This document shows, piece after piece, positions 8,576 to 16,981 of a stretch of DNA of 64,000 nucleotides. The DNA lies in NCBI RefSeq assembly GCF_005670685.2, contig NZ_CP062008.1, forward strand, positions 1,054,001 through 1,118,000, given 5' to 3'. Source of the stretch: Mycolicibacterium mucogenicum DSM 44124 (GTDB taxonomy: Bacteria; Actinomycetota; Actinomycetes; Mycobacteriales; Mycobacteriaceae). Both the position numbers and the translations under genes were made by a program. Under the pieces are notes generated by a model that worked only from the letters and a program-made list of their open reading frames with translations, was not told where the DNA came from and did not search any database. Each line of letters begins with the position of its first letter. Within the stretch, counting starts at the first letter, position 1.

Positions 8576-9748
8576 GTGAGTGAGCAGCGCAGCCAGGCAG
8601 ACCACTACCGCGCCTACGGACCCGCGACCCGGGCCATTCATGCCGGGTTCCGGCCGGACCCACAGACCGGTGCCGTCAACACCCCGATCTATGCCAGTTC
8701 GACGTTCGCGCAGGACGGCGTCGGCGGGCTGCGCGGCGGGTTCGAGTACGCCCGCACCGGCAACCCGACCCGGGCGGCGCTGGAGGCACTGCTGGCCGCG
8801 GTCGAGGGCGGGCACTACGGCCGTGCGTTCAGCTCCGGCATGGCGGCCACCGACTGCGCGCTGCGCGCCGTGCTGCGTCCGGGCGACCACATCGTCATCC
8901 CCGACGACGCCTACGGCGGCACCTTCCGGCTGATCGACAAGGTGTTCACGCAGTGGGGCATCACGCACACGCCGGCGCAGCTGTCGAACCTCGACGAGGT
9001 GCGCGCGGCGATCACCTCGAAGACCCGGCTGATCTGGGTGGAGACCCCGACCAACCCGCTGCTGTCCATCGCCGACATCTCGGCCATCGTGCAGATCGCC
9101 GCGACATCGGGCGTAAAGGTGTTGGTGGACAACACCTTTGCCTCACCGGCGCTGCAACAGCCGCTGTCGCTCGGGGCGGACATCGTGCTGCACTCGACCA
9201 CCAAGTACATCGGCGGCCATTCGGACGTCGTCGGTGGCGCGTTGGTGACCAATGACGAAGAGCTGGACTCGAAATTCGCGTTCCTGCAGAACGGTGCCGG
9301 CGCGGTGCCGGGCCCGTTCGACGCCTACCTGACCTACCGCGGCCTCAAGACGCTGCCACTGCGCATGCAGCGGCACTGCGAGAACGCCTTGCGGGTGGCC
9401 GAATTCCTCAATGACCACAAGGCCGTCTCGACGGTGCTGTACCCGGGTCTGTCGAGTCATCCGGGCTACGAGGTGGCGGCCAAGCAGATGAGCGGCTTCG
9501 GTGGCATGGTGTCGGTGCGGCTGCACGGCGGCGAGCAGGCCGCACGCGAATTGTGCTCGCGCACCGAGATTTTCATCCTCGCCGAGTCGCTGGGTGGCGT
9601 GGAGTCGCTGATCGAGCATCCGGGCGCCATGACGCACGCGTCCACCGCCGGCTCGCAGCTGGAGGTGCCGAACGATCTGGTCCGGCTGTCGGTCGGCATC
9701 GAGGATGTCGCCGATCTGATCGGGGACCTGGAGCAGGCCCTGGGTTAA
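8576..9748 (+). CDS. metB: Cystathionine gamma-synthase
   Basis: Fold-type I PLP enzyme making cystathionine from an activated homoserine and cysteine (forward transsulfuration towards methionine). Schiff-base Lys210 lies in HSTTKYIGGHSD; the phosphate-binding FSSGMAATDC and the VETPTNP segment (about residues 155-161) are present. The 390-aa length and location match Rv1079. GTG 8576 is the start. Its last four bases overlap the convergent GPP34 gene. Cystathionine gamma-lyase activity is also possible in this family and cannot be excluded. Confidence 0.92.
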   Translation: MSEQRSQADHYRAYGPATRAIHAGFRPDPQTGAVNTPIYASSTFAQDGVGGLRGGFEYARTGNPTRAALEALLAAVEGGHYGRAFSSGMAATDCALRAVLRPGDHIVIPDDAYGGTFRLIDKVFTQWGITHTPAQLSNLDEVRAAITSKTRLIWVETPTNPLLSIADISAIVQIAATSGVKVLVDNTFASPALQQPLSLGADIVLHSTTKYIGGHSDVVGGALVTNDEELDSKFAFLQNGAGAVPGPFDAYLTYRGLKTLPLRMQRHCENALRVAEFLNDHKAVSTVLYPGLSSHPGYEVAAKQMSGFGGMVSVRLHGGEQAARELCSRTEIFILAESLGGVESLIEHPGAMTHASTAGSQLEVPNDLVRLSVGIEDVADLIGDLEQALG

Positions 9749-10407
9749 CTCAGGGCAGCCCGCACCGCGGCGGCCGTGACGGCGAGGTTCACCTCGGCGA
9801 CGCCGGTCTCGTACTCGTTGACCCAGTGGCCGCTGGCGATGTCGCCGGCGCGGGCATGCACCCACCGCCAGCCGCGGTCATTGAGGCTCATCAGCGAGCC
9901 CAGACCGTCGACGGTGTGCAACAGCGTCACGATGGCCGCCGTCGCCGGTGCGGGCGGTCTGCGGTCGAACAGGGCCGACAGCATCTCCGCGCGCGCCTGG
10001 CCGACGCGCGTCCGGTCGGTCAGCGGCAAGGCGTAGTGCGCCCGGAACCTGTTGCCGCCCAACGGCTGACGGCGCAGCTGTCCCGCGCGCTCCAGCCGGT
10101 CGATGAGACTGTCCTCGGTGCTCTTGCGCAGTTTGGACATGACGTCGGCAGGTCGCCGCGGCCGCTGACGAAGCAGCTCCAGTGCCGGCGCGGACACCGG
10201 GTCGACGGCGTCGTCGCCGGAGAGGGCGACCAAATGGCCGTCGGGTGCGCCGTCACCTGGCGCGGCGGGCCGAATACGGCACGCCAGCGCCAGGTCCAGC
10301 AGGACGGCACCGGACAACACCCGGTGCCGACGTGGTTGATCCAGACCCGGCTGTGCGGACGAATTGTCCAGGAGCAGCAGATACAGGTCTTCGGCGATCT
10401 GAGCCAT
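9745..10407 (-). CDS. GPP34 (GOLPH3-like) phosphoprotein family
   Basis: 220-aa protein of the GPP34/GOLPH3 fold, recognised by the N-terminal IAEDLYLLLLDN, followed by LSGAVLLDLALACRI and helical segments ending in a hydrophobic ALS tail. Eukaryotic relatives bind PI4P at the Golgi; actinobacterial copies have unknown roles, possibly at membranes. As I recall, M. tuberculosis has no gene between metB and greA, so this is a lineage-specific insertion. It is 46 nt downstream of greA on the same strand and may be read through from it. Confidence 0.82.
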   Translation of the reverse strand: MAQIAEDLYLLLLDNSSAQPGLDQPRRHRVLSGAVLLDLALACRIRPAAPGDGAPDGHLVALSGDDAVDPVSAPALELLRQRPRRPADVMSKLRKSTEDSLIDRLERAGQLRRQPLGGNRFRAHYALPLTDRTRVGQARAEMLSALFDRRPPAPATAAIVTLLHTVDGLGSLMSLNDRGWRWVHARAGDIASGHWVNEYETGVAEVNLAVTAAAVRAALS

Positions 10408-10453
10408 GGGCTGTCAGCTGGTGGCCGGCGGGGTAGCGCCGGCCGTCGCAGGG

Positions 10454-10948
10454 CTAGGCGTGATAGGGCTCGGCCTTGACCAGCGTGACCTTGACGGTGG
10501 CGCCGCTGGGCACCGTGTAGCTGCGCTCCTCGCCGACCTTGGCGTCGATCAGCGCGTGGCCGAGCGGCGAGTTGGGGGAGTACACCTCGAGCTTGCCGTC
10601 GGTGACGCCTTCCTGGCGCGTGGCGATGAGGAACGTCTCGGTGTCGTTCTGGTCGCCGTCGTAGTAGACGGTCACGACCGAGCCGGGCAGTGCCACACCG
10701 GACTTCTTCGGTGCCTCGCCGACCTTGGCGTTGTTGAGCAGTTCCTGCAGCTGACGGATGCGAGCTTCCTGCTGGCCCTGCTCTTCGCGGGCCGCGTGGT
10801 AGCCACCGTTCTCGCGGAGGTCGCCCTCTTCGCGGCGGTCGTTGATTTCGGCAGCGATGACCGGACGGTTGGCGATCAGCTGATCGAGCTCGGCCTTCAG
10901 GCGCTCGAATGCCTCTTCGGTGAGCCAGGTGACCTGGGTATCGGTCAT
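10454..10948 (-). CDS. greA: Transcription elongation factor GreA
   Basis: 164-aa Gre factor that enters the RNA polymerase secondary channel and stimulates transcript cleavage to rescue backtracked complexes. The N-terminal coiled coil (about residues 8-78) carries acidic tip residues in [24 protein letters not shown]; the C-terminal FKBP-like domain ends with [23 protein letters not shown]. Position matches Rv1080c. A strong AGGAGAG lies about 8-14 nt upstream of the ATG. A 263-nt leader region precedes it. Confidence 0.95.
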   Translation of the reverse strand: MTDTQVTWLTEEAFERLKAELDQLIANRPVIAAEINDRREEGDLRENGGYHAAREEQGQQEARIRQLQELLNNAKVGEAPKKSGVALPGSVVTVYYDGDQNDTETFLIATRQEGVTDGKLEVYSPNSPLGHALIDAKVGEERSYTVPSGATVKVTLVKAEPYHA

Positions 10949-11211
10949 GTCTGCTGCTCTCCTGTCGTAGTAAGCGTGCGTGTATGCCCGGGCGGTCTGT
11001 CCGGGGTTGCCCCGTTGCTTGGGGCCGGCGGTGCTGCGATTGCGAGGGCAGGTCCAGGTCCCCCAGAAGGTGCCAGCAGGTGCCCGCTAATGCAGCAATA
11101 CACGGCCCCAGTCGGAACCGTGTACTGAGCAAGCGTACCACTTGGGCGTCTCCGAACGGTCATGATTTCGCAGTTCGGAGTTCGCCGGATGGTTGGTCAG
11201 CCGGCCGCCAT
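10949..11211 (-). promoter_or_regulatory. greA upstream region with TACACGG inverted repeat
   Basis: The gap between Rv1081c-like gene and greA holds an inverted repeat TACACGG (11099-11105) / CCGTGTA (11118-11124) about 150 nt before greA. It could be an operator or part of a 5' leader. A 72-codon open frame spans most of the gap but looks non-coding. Confidence 0.35.
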
Positions 11212-11634
11212 TCAGGGCGCGACGAGGTACGACGGCACGTCGGTGCCGCAGCCGTAGACGTCGCCGACGACCGGCGGTTTTGTGGACTTCACGACCGCCG
11301 TCACCTGGACTGTCTTGGCCTCCGCCGGCACGACGAGGATCTCGCGCCGTCCGGTTTCGCTGCCGTCGAGAGCCCTGGCCCGCACGATGCACACCGCGGG
11401 TTGGGCCGGGTCCTCGCGGGTGACGGAGATCGTCACCGCAACAGTTTCGTTGTCGATGAGTTTGTAGGTGCTCAACTCACCCTTGACGGGCGATGTCCCC
11501 AGGCGCTGGAAACCGACGAACGCAAGCGCCACACCAGCGACGACGATGAGGAGCGTGAGGCCGATCGCGATACGGCGACGGGTCAGCCGGGACATGCGCT
11601 GGCGCCCGTAGCGGGCGGTCGGACGCTCGATCAT
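11212..11634 (-). CDS. DUF4307 membrane-anchored protein (Rv1081c-like)
   Basis: 140-aa protein: Arg-rich cytosolic start (residues 1-21), one transmembrane helix (IAIGLTLLIVVAGVALAFVGF, about 22-42), then a beta-rich external domain with LSTYKLIDNETVAVTISVTREDP and two cysteines (CIVRARA and YGCGTDV) that could pair. DUF4307 is actinobacterial and of unknown function. It stands divergent from mca, with 120 nt between, as in M. tuberculosis. Confidence 0.82.
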   Translation of the reverse strand: MIERPTARYGRQRMSRLTRRRIAIGLTLLIVVAGVALAFVGFQRLGTSPVKGELSTYKLIDNETVAVTISVTREDPAQPAVCIVRARALDGSETGRREILVVPAEAKTVQVTAVVKSTKPPVVGDVYGCGTDVPSYLVAP

Positions 11635-11754
11635 GGCTGCTTTGGGTGCCCCATCGGTCGGTTCGGATTGCTTGGACTGGAACTATAGGACGCAGCGACA
11701 TGGTTGGACTGCACCGAGTTGTCCCACCGAGTAGAGACAGTAGGTAAGGCACAC

Positions 11755-12621
11755 GTGAGCGAACTGCGGTTGATGGCGGTGCACGCGCACCCCGACGACG
11801 AGTCGAGCAAGGGTGCGGCCACCATGGCCAAGTACGCGGCCAACGGCGCCCGGGTCATGGTCGTGACCCTGACCGGCGGCGAACGCGGCGACATCCTGAA
11901 CCCGGCGATGGACCTGCCCGAGGTGCACGGCCGCATCCATGAGGTACGCCGCGACGAGATGGCCCGGGCCGCCGAGATCCTCGGTGTCGAGCACCACTGG
12001 CTGGGGTTCGTCGACTCCGGACTGCCCGAGGGCGATCCGCTGCCGCCGCTGCCCGAGGGCTCGTTCGCGGTGGTGCCGATCGAGGAGCCCGTCCGCCGGC
12101 TGGTACGGGTGATCCGCGAGTTCCGGCCGCATGTGATCACCACCTACGACGAGAACGGCGGCTACCCGCACCCCGACCACATCCGGTGCCACCAGGTGTC
12201 GATGGCCGCGTACGAAGCGGCCGCCGACCACGTGCAGTTCCCCGACGAGGGCGAGCCCTGGAGCATCTCGAAGCTGTACTACGGCCACGGTTTCCTGCGC
12301 CGGCGCATGCAGATGCTGCAGGACGAGTTCGCCAAGCACGGGGAGGTCGGGCCGTTCGAGAAGTGGCTGCAGCACTGGGACCCCGAACACGATCCCTTCG
12401 CCAACCGGGTGACGACCCGCATCGAGTGCGCCGACTTCTTCGAGCAGCGGGACCAGGCGCTGCTGGCCCACGCCACGCAGATCGACCCGAACGGCGATTT
12501 CTTCCGCGCGCCCATCGAATGGCAGCAGCGGCTGTGGCCGACCGAGGAGTACGAATTGGCCCGATCCAGGGTTCCGGTGACGTTGCCCGAGACCGATCTG
12601 TTCACGGGAGTATCGCTGTGA
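11755..12621 (+). CDS. mca: Mycothiol S-conjugate amidase
   Basis: Zn-dependent amidase that cleaves mycothiol conjugates of toxins and drugs, releasing mercapturic acids for export. The zinc/catalytic motif AHPDDE begins at residue 11 (His12, Asp14, Asp15) and the third ligand lies in GGYPHPDHI near residue 140; the Mca-type HEVRRDEM region is present. The GTG at 11755 is the natural start (288 aa), giving [15 protein letters not shown]; the frame runs 17 codons upstream. It distinguishes from MshB by overall likeness to Rv1082 and by synteny. The next gene starts inside its stop codon. Confidence 0.9.
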   Translation: MSELRLMAVHAHPDDESSKGAATMAKYAANGARVMVVTLTGGERGDILNPAMDLPEVHGRIHEVRRDEMARAAEILGVEHHWLGFVDSGLPEGDPLPPLPEGSFAVVPIEEPVRRLVRVIREFRPHVITTYDENGGYPHPDHIRCHQVSMAAYEAAADHVQFPDEGEPWSISKLYYGHGFLRRRMQMLQDEFAKHGEVGPFEKWLQHWDPEHDPFANRVTTRIECADFFEQRDQALLAHATQIDPNGDFFRAPIEWQQRLWPTEEYELARSRVPVTLPETDLFTGVSL

Positions 12622-12908
12622 TTTCTGTTCCGCTCACCATCCTGCTGGCCGAAGGTCCACGCCAGACGGGTCCCGACTTCGGCAAGGCCAGCCCGGCCGG
12701 GCTGGTGATCACGCTGATCCTGCTGATCGCCGTGGTGGCCCTGGTCTGGTCGATGAACCGGCATCTGCGCAAGCTGCCCGAATCCTTCGACCCCGCGCAC
12801 CCCGAGCCGGATCAGGCCGTCGACGACGGCACCGTCGGCGGCGTGCCGCACGATGCGCCGGCGGGCGACACTGGGCCTGACAGCACTACAAAGCCGGAAG
12901 CTGGGTAA
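12618..12908 (+). CDS. Small single-pass membrane protein (Rv1083-like)
   Basis: 96-aa protein starting at a GTG that overlaps the mca stop (GTGA), so translation is probably coupled. One transmembrane helix ([19 protein letters not shown], about residues 28-46) is followed by an acidic, Pro/Asp-rich cytosolic or external tail. No catalytic motif is visible. Gene order mca - this - DUF255 protein is the mycobacterial norm, suggesting a shared role around thiol metabolism. Confidence 0.78.
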   Translation: MISVPLTILLAEGPRQTGPDFGKASPAGLVITLILLIAVVALVWSMNRHLRKLPESFDPAHPEPDQAVDDGTVGGVPHDAPAGDTGPDSTTKPEAG

Positions 12909-12918
12909 GACTCCAGGT

Positions 12919-14898
12919 ATGGCTAATACCCTCGGCTCAGCCACCAGCCCATACCTGCGCCAGCACGCCGACAACCCGGTGCACTGGCAGCAGTGGACAC
13001 CCGAGGCGCTGGCCGAAGCCGCGGCCCGCGACGTGCCGATCCTGCTGTCCATCGGCTACGCGGCCTGCCACTGGTGCCATGTGATGGCGCACGAGTCGTT
13101 CGAGGACTCGGACGTCGCTGCGGTGGCGAACGAGAACTTCGTCTGCATCAAGGTCGACCGGGAGGAACGTCCCGACCTCGACGCAATCTACATGAGCGCC
13201 ACCGTCGCGATGACGGGCCAGGGCGGCTGGCCCATGACGTGCTTCCTGACGCCAGACGGCCGGCCCTTCTTCTGCGGCACGTACTACCCGAAAAGCAACT
13301 TCCTGCAGTTGCTTTCGGCTGTCACCGACACCTGGCGGAACCGGCGCGACGAAGTCGAGCAGGCCTCTGACCAGATCGCCACGGAGCTGCGCAAGATGTC
13401 GTCCGGGTTGCCCTCGGGTGGGCCGGCGCCGTCGCCCGAACTGTGCGACCACGCCGTCGCCGCGGTGCTGCGCGACGAGGACCTCACCCGCGGTGGCTTC
13501 GGCCGGGCGCCCAAGTTCCCGCCGTCGGCATTGCTGGAAGCGCTACTGCGACACCACGAGCGCACCGGGTCCGCGCTCGATGCGGTGGAGCGCACCGGCA
13601 CCGCGATGGCGCGCGGCGGCATCTACGACCAACTGGCGGGTGGCTTCGCCCGGTACAGCGTCGACGCCTCGTGGGTGGTGCCGCACTTTGAAAAGATGTT
13701 GTATGACAACGCTTTGCTGCTGCGGGTGTATGCGCACTGGGCGCGGCTGACCGGAAACCCGTTGGCGCGCAAGGTTGCCGATGAGACGGCGCGGTTCATC
13801 ATCGACGACCTCGGCGACGGCGGCATGTTCGTCTCGTCGCTGGACGCCGACACCGCCGGGCACGAGGGCCTGACGTACGTGTGGACGCCGGCCGAGCTGG
13901 TGTCGGTGCTGGGCGACGACGACGGTCGTTGGGCCGCTTCGCTTTTCGAGGTCACCGACACCGGGACGTTCGAACACGGCAGCTCGGTGCTGCAGCTGCT
14001 GGCCGACCCCGACGATGCCGAACGCTTCGAGCAGGTCCGCGCGAAGTTGATGGCGGCACGGGCATTGCGGCCCCAGCCGGGGCGTGACGACAAGGTCGTC
14101 ACCGCATGGAACGGCTTCGCCATCACGGCGCTGGCGGAAGCCTCGATCGCGCTCGGGAAACCCGAATTCCTCGACGCCGCAACGGGTTGCGCCCGCCGGC
14201 TACTGGATCTGCATCTCGTCGACGGCCGGCTGCGCCGGGCCAGCCTGGGCGGCGCCGTCGGCGACAGTGCCGGAATCCTGGAGGACTACGCGGCGCTGGC
14301 GACGGGTCTGTTGACGCTGCACCAGGTGACGGGTGACTCGTCGTGGCTGACTGCCGCGCACTCCCTCCTCGACACCACGCTCACGCACTTCACCGACCCC
14401 GACCGCGGCGGCCGGTGGTTCGACACCGCGGACGACGCCGAGGCCCTGCTGGTGCGCCCCGCCGATCCGGTCGACGGGGCGACGCCGTCGGGCGCGTCGT
14501 TGGTCGCCGAGGCGCTGCTGACGTTCGCGCACCTCGCCGCCGAACCCGAGCGATACATCAATGCGGCCGCCGCCACGCTGGCGGCCGCGACCCCGATCCT
14601 GGCCCGCTCGCCGCGCGGCGGCGGCCACTGGCTGGCGGTCACCGAAGCGGCCGTCCGCGGCCCCATCCAGATCGCGGTGGCGTGCGCCGGGCCGGATTCG
14701 GAATTGCTGAGTGCGGCACGCAGATTGGCGCCCGGCGGCGCCATCGTCGTCGGCGGTGCCGAAGGGTCGTCGGTGCTGCTCGACGGCCGTGGTCGCGTGA
14801 ACGGTCGGGACGCCGCGTACGTCTGCCGTGGCCAGGTGTGCGACCTGCCGGTGACGACGGCGGGGGATCTCGCCGCTGCCCTCGGGGCGGCCGTGTAG
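12919..14898 (+). CDS. DUF255 thioredoxin-domain protein (YyaL/SPATA20-like)
   Basis: 659-aa protein. Residues about 1-165 form a thioredoxin-like DUF255 domain with the active-site motif AACHWCHVMAHESF and the conserved GQGGWPMTCFLTPDG. The rest is an alpha/alpha-barrel resembling N-acylglucosamine 2-epimerases, seen in GRAPKFPPSALLEALLRHH and WVVPHFEKMLYDNALLL. Biochemical function is unproven; a redox-linked role fits the CxxC motif and the mca neighbourhood. The start is ATG 12919 (MANTLGSATSPYLRQHADNPVHW), 10 nt after the upstream stop. Confidence 0.88.
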   Translation: MANTLGSATSPYLRQHADNPVHWQQWTPEALAEAAARDVPILLSIGYAACHWCHVMAHESFEDSDVAAVANENFVCIKVDREERPDLDAIYMSATVAMTGQGGWPMTCFLTPDGRPFFCGTYYPKSNFLQLLSAVTDTWRNRRDEVEQASDQIATELRKMSSGLPSGGPAPSPELCDHAVAAVLRDEDLTRGGFGRAPKFPPSALLEALLRHHERTGSALDAVERTGTAMARGGIYDQLAGGFARYSVDASWVVPHFEKMLYDNALLLRVYAHWARLTGNPLARKVADETARFIIDDLGDGGMFVSSLDADTAGHEGLTYVWTPAELVSVLGDDDGRWAASLFEVTDTGTFEHGSSVLQLLADPDDAERFEQVRAKLMAARALRPQPGRDDKVVTAWNGFAITALAEASIALGKPEFLDAATGCARRLLDLHLVDGRLRRASLGGAVGDSAGILEDYAALATGLLTLHQVTGDSSWLTAAHSLLDTTLTHFTDPDRGGRWFDTADDAEALLVRPADPVDGATPSGASLVAEALLTFAHLAAEPERYINAAAATLAAATPILARSPRGGGHWLAVTEAAVRGPIQIAVACAGPDSELLSAARRLAPGGAIVVGGAEGSSVLLDGRGRVNGRDAAYVCRGQVCDLPVTTAGDLAAALGAAV

Positions 14899-14901
14899 CG
14901 T
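14896..14901 (+). promoter_or_regulatory. -10-like box TAGCGT for ketosteroid-isomerase-like gene
   Basis: TAGCGT sits seven bases before ATG 14909. Its first three bases are the stop codon of the upstream DUF255 gene, as at metB. Confidence 0.4.
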
Positions 14902-14908
14902 GCGGCGC

Positions 14909-15271
14909 ATGCCCAGCGCTGAGCAGATCACCGAAAACGTCAACCGCTACCTGGACCTCGTCGACGTCGCCGACGCCGATGGGATCGCGCAGCTGTACGC
15001 CGTCGATGCCGCCATCGAGGACCCGGTCGGCGGTGAGGTGCACGTCGGCCGTCAGACGATTCACGGCTTCTACTCGAACATCGCGGGCACCAAGAACTCC
15101 CACGAACTGCACACGCTGCGGGTCTGCGGCCACGAGGCCGCGTTCTACTGGAGCCTGACCGTCAACGGCGCCATGCGCATCGACATCATCAGCACCATGA
15201 ACTTCGACGCCGAGGCCAAGATCACGTCGATGAAGGCCTACTGGGGCCCGGCGAACGTCACCCAGCTCTGA
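14909..15271 (+). CDS. Ketosteroid-isomerase-like SnoaL-fold protein
   Basis: 120-aa NTF2-fold protein closely resembling steroid delta-5-3-ketoisomerases: NRYLDLVDVADADGIAQLYA, AIEDPVGG and MKAYWGPANV align by eye with the Pseudomonas/Comamonas enzymes. Catalytic Tyr14 and the base Asp38 are present, but the second oxyanion-hole Asp (Asp99 in Comamonas) appears to be Ser95. It may act on steroid intermediates or be a variant with altered chemistry. The start ATG 14909 is chosen over GTG 14900. A perfect 22-bp palindrome follows the stop. Confidence 0.8.
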   Translation: MPSAEQITENVNRYLDLVDVADADGIAQLYAVDAAIEDPVGGEVHVGRQTIHGFYSNIAGTKNSHELHTLRVCGHEAAFYWSLTVNGAMRIDIISTMNFDAEAKITSMKAYWGPANVTQL

Positions 15272-15273
15272 GC

Positions 15274-15322
15274 GATTTGTGCACGATTTTCCGCGCTGGC
15301 CGCGGAAAATCGTGCACAAATC
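15274..15322. terminator. Perfect 22-bp palindrome, copy A of a repeated element
   Basis: Arms 15274-15295 and 15301-15322 pair without mismatch around the 5-nt loop CTGGC. The stem contains TTTGTGCACGATTTTCCGCG. It lies between convergent genes, so it can terminate both strands. The same stem recurs at 19395-19447. Confidence 0.85.
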
Positions 15323-15323
15323 C

Positions 15324-16127
15324 CTAGGAGAAGACCGCGAACCACATCGCGATGTAGTGGCAGATGGCCGCGACCGCGGTGCAGGCGTGGAAGAACTCGT
15401 GGTGCCCGAACGTCCGGGGCCACGGGTTGGGCCACTTGAGCGCGTAGAGCACGCCGCCGATCGAGTACAGCGCGCCACCGACGATCAGCAGCACGACGGC
15501 CGTGACGCCCGCGCCGTCGAGGATCGGGCCGATGAACCACGCCGCCACCCAGCCCAACAGGATGTACAGCGGCACGCCGAGCCAGCGCGGTGCCGTCGGC
15601 CACAGCATCTTGAGGGCCACGCCGGCCAGCGCCCCGCTCCACACGATCCAGAACAACAGCCAGCCGTCGGTGCGCACCGCGAGGAGCGCGAACGGCGTGT
15701 AGCTGCCGGCGATGAAGATGAAGATCATCGAGTGGTCGAGGCGCTTCATCCAGATGCGGGCGTTCTGCGATTTCCAGTTCACCCGGTGATAGGTGCCGCT
15801 GACGGTGAACATCGCCACGATGGTGAAGGTGTACAGCAACGTCGCCAATCCGGCGCGCGTGCCCTGCATGGCCCACGACACCGAAACCAGTGCGGCACCG
15901 GCAAAGAACGCAACGACCGCCGAGTAGACGTGGATCCAGCCGCGGGCGCGGGGCTTGCCGAAAAATTCGACGACGCTTTCCACGACCACGTCGGGAAGCG
16001 TTTCCGAATGGCGCAGCACCGCGGCGGCACGGTACGGCTTGGTCATGTTCGACGGTGCCTCAGCCCGTTCGGAGGCAGCCGGATCTGTATTGCTCGGAGC
16101 GGTCAACGTTCCTCCACTAACAGCCAT
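15324..16127 (-). CDS. Hemolysin III / PAQR-family membrane protein
   Basis: 267-aa protein with about seven transmembrane helices. The family's metal-site residues appear in [10 protein letters not shown] (first His), [16 protein letters not shown] (Asp-His) and the C-terminal [10 protein letters not shown] (His-x-x-x-His). Bacterial relatives are called hemolysin III or YqfA; a ceramidase-like hydrolase role is proposed for the PAQR superfamily but is unproven here. Position equals Rv1085c. The first 27 residues are polar and may not be translated: an internal ATG gives [10 protein letters not shown]. Divergent from the prenyl synthase, 35 nt away. Confidence 0.85.
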   Translation of the reverse strand: MAVSGGTLTAPSNTDPAASERAEAPSNMTKPYRAAAVLRHSETLPDVVVESVVEFFGKPRARGWIHVYSAVVAFFAGAALVSVSWAMQGTRAGLATLLYTFTIVAMFTVSGTYHRVNWKSQNARIWMKRLDHSMIFIFIAGSYTPFALLAVRTDGWLLFWIVWSGALAGVALKMLWPTAPRWLGVPLYILLGWVAAWFIGPILDGAGVTAVVLLIVGGALYSIGGVLYALKWPNPWPRTFGHHEFFHACTAVAAICHYIAMWFAVFS

Positions 16128-16162
16128 GGGATACCCAGAAGTCCACAGTAGTCTGGTTTCTC

Positions 16163-16960
16163 GTGGACATCATTCCCCCGCGCCTCAAGGAACCGGCATA
16201 CCGGCTCTATGAGCTGCGGCTGCGTCAGGAGCTTGCGCACTCGAAAGCGCAACTGCCACGCCATATTGCGGTGCTGTGCGACGGGAATCGGCGCTGGGCC
16301 CGTGAGGCAGGTCACGACGACGTCAGCTACGGCTACCGCATGGGTGCCGCCAAGATCGCCGAGGTGCTGCGCTGGTGCCAGCAGGCCGGCATCGAGATGG
16401 CGACGATCTACCTGCTCTCCACCGAGAACCTGCAGCGCGACCCGCAGGAGCTGGCGCCGCTGATCGACATCATCACCGACGTCGTCGAGGAGATCTGCGC
16501 GCCCGACAAGCACTGGACCGTGCGGACCGTCGGCGACCTCGAGCTGCTCGGTGAGGAACCGGCCAAGCGGCTGCGCGACGCCGTCGAGTCGACGGCCGAG
16601 CACACCGGCGCCGGTTCGTTCCACGTCAACGTCGCCGTCGGTTACGGCGGCCGCCAGGAGATCGCCGACGCGGTGCGCACCCTGCTGAGCAAGGAGCTCG
16701 CCAACGGTGCGACGGCCGAAGACCTCATCGAGGCGGTGACCGTCGACGGCATCTCCGAGAACCTCTACACGTCAGGCCAGCCCGACCCCGACCTCGTCAT
16801 CCGCACGTCGGGGGAGCAGCGGCTCAGCGGGTTCCTGTTGTGGCAGAGCGCCTATTCGGAGATGTGGTTCACCGACGCGCACTGGCCGGCTTTCCGGCGG
16901 GTGGACTTCCTGCGTGCGCTGCGTGACTACACGCTGCGGAACCGCCGCTACGGAAAATAG
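16163..16960 (+). CDS. Short-chain Z-isoprenyl diphosphate synthase
   Basis: 265-aa cis-prenyltransferase (UppS family), orthologous by place to Rv1086, the (2Z,6E)-farnesyl diphosphate synthase that feeds decaprenyl phosphate synthesis for the cell wall. The catalytic Asp40 lies in [12 protein letters not shown]; region V is [23 protein letters not shown] 16163 is the start; TAGTCT lies 8 nt before it, so the message may be leaderless. Chain length cannot be read from the motifs; the C15 assignment rests on synteny. Confidence 0.88.
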   Translation: MDIIPPRLKEPAYRLYELRLRQELAHSKAQLPRHIAVLCDGNRRWAREAGHDDVSYGYRMGAAKIAEVLRWCQQAGIEMATIYLLSTENLQRDPQELAPLIDIITDVVEEICAPDKHWTVRTVGDLELLGEEPAKRLRDAVESTAEHTGAGSFHVNVAVGYGGRQEIADAVRTLLSKELANGATAEDLIEAVTVDGISENLYTSGQPDPDLVIRTSGEQRLSGFLLWQSAYSEMWFTDAHWPAFRRVDFLRALRDYTLRNRRYGK

Positions 16961-16981
16961 CGTTCGTGCCAGACTGAAGAC

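Noticed and set aside
10945..11163. 72-codon minus-strand frame ending as ATGA on the greA start
   Set aside because: The overlap looks like translational coupling, but the product is Pro/Thr/Gly-rich with no hydrophobic pattern or motif, and greA has its own strong ribosome binding site.
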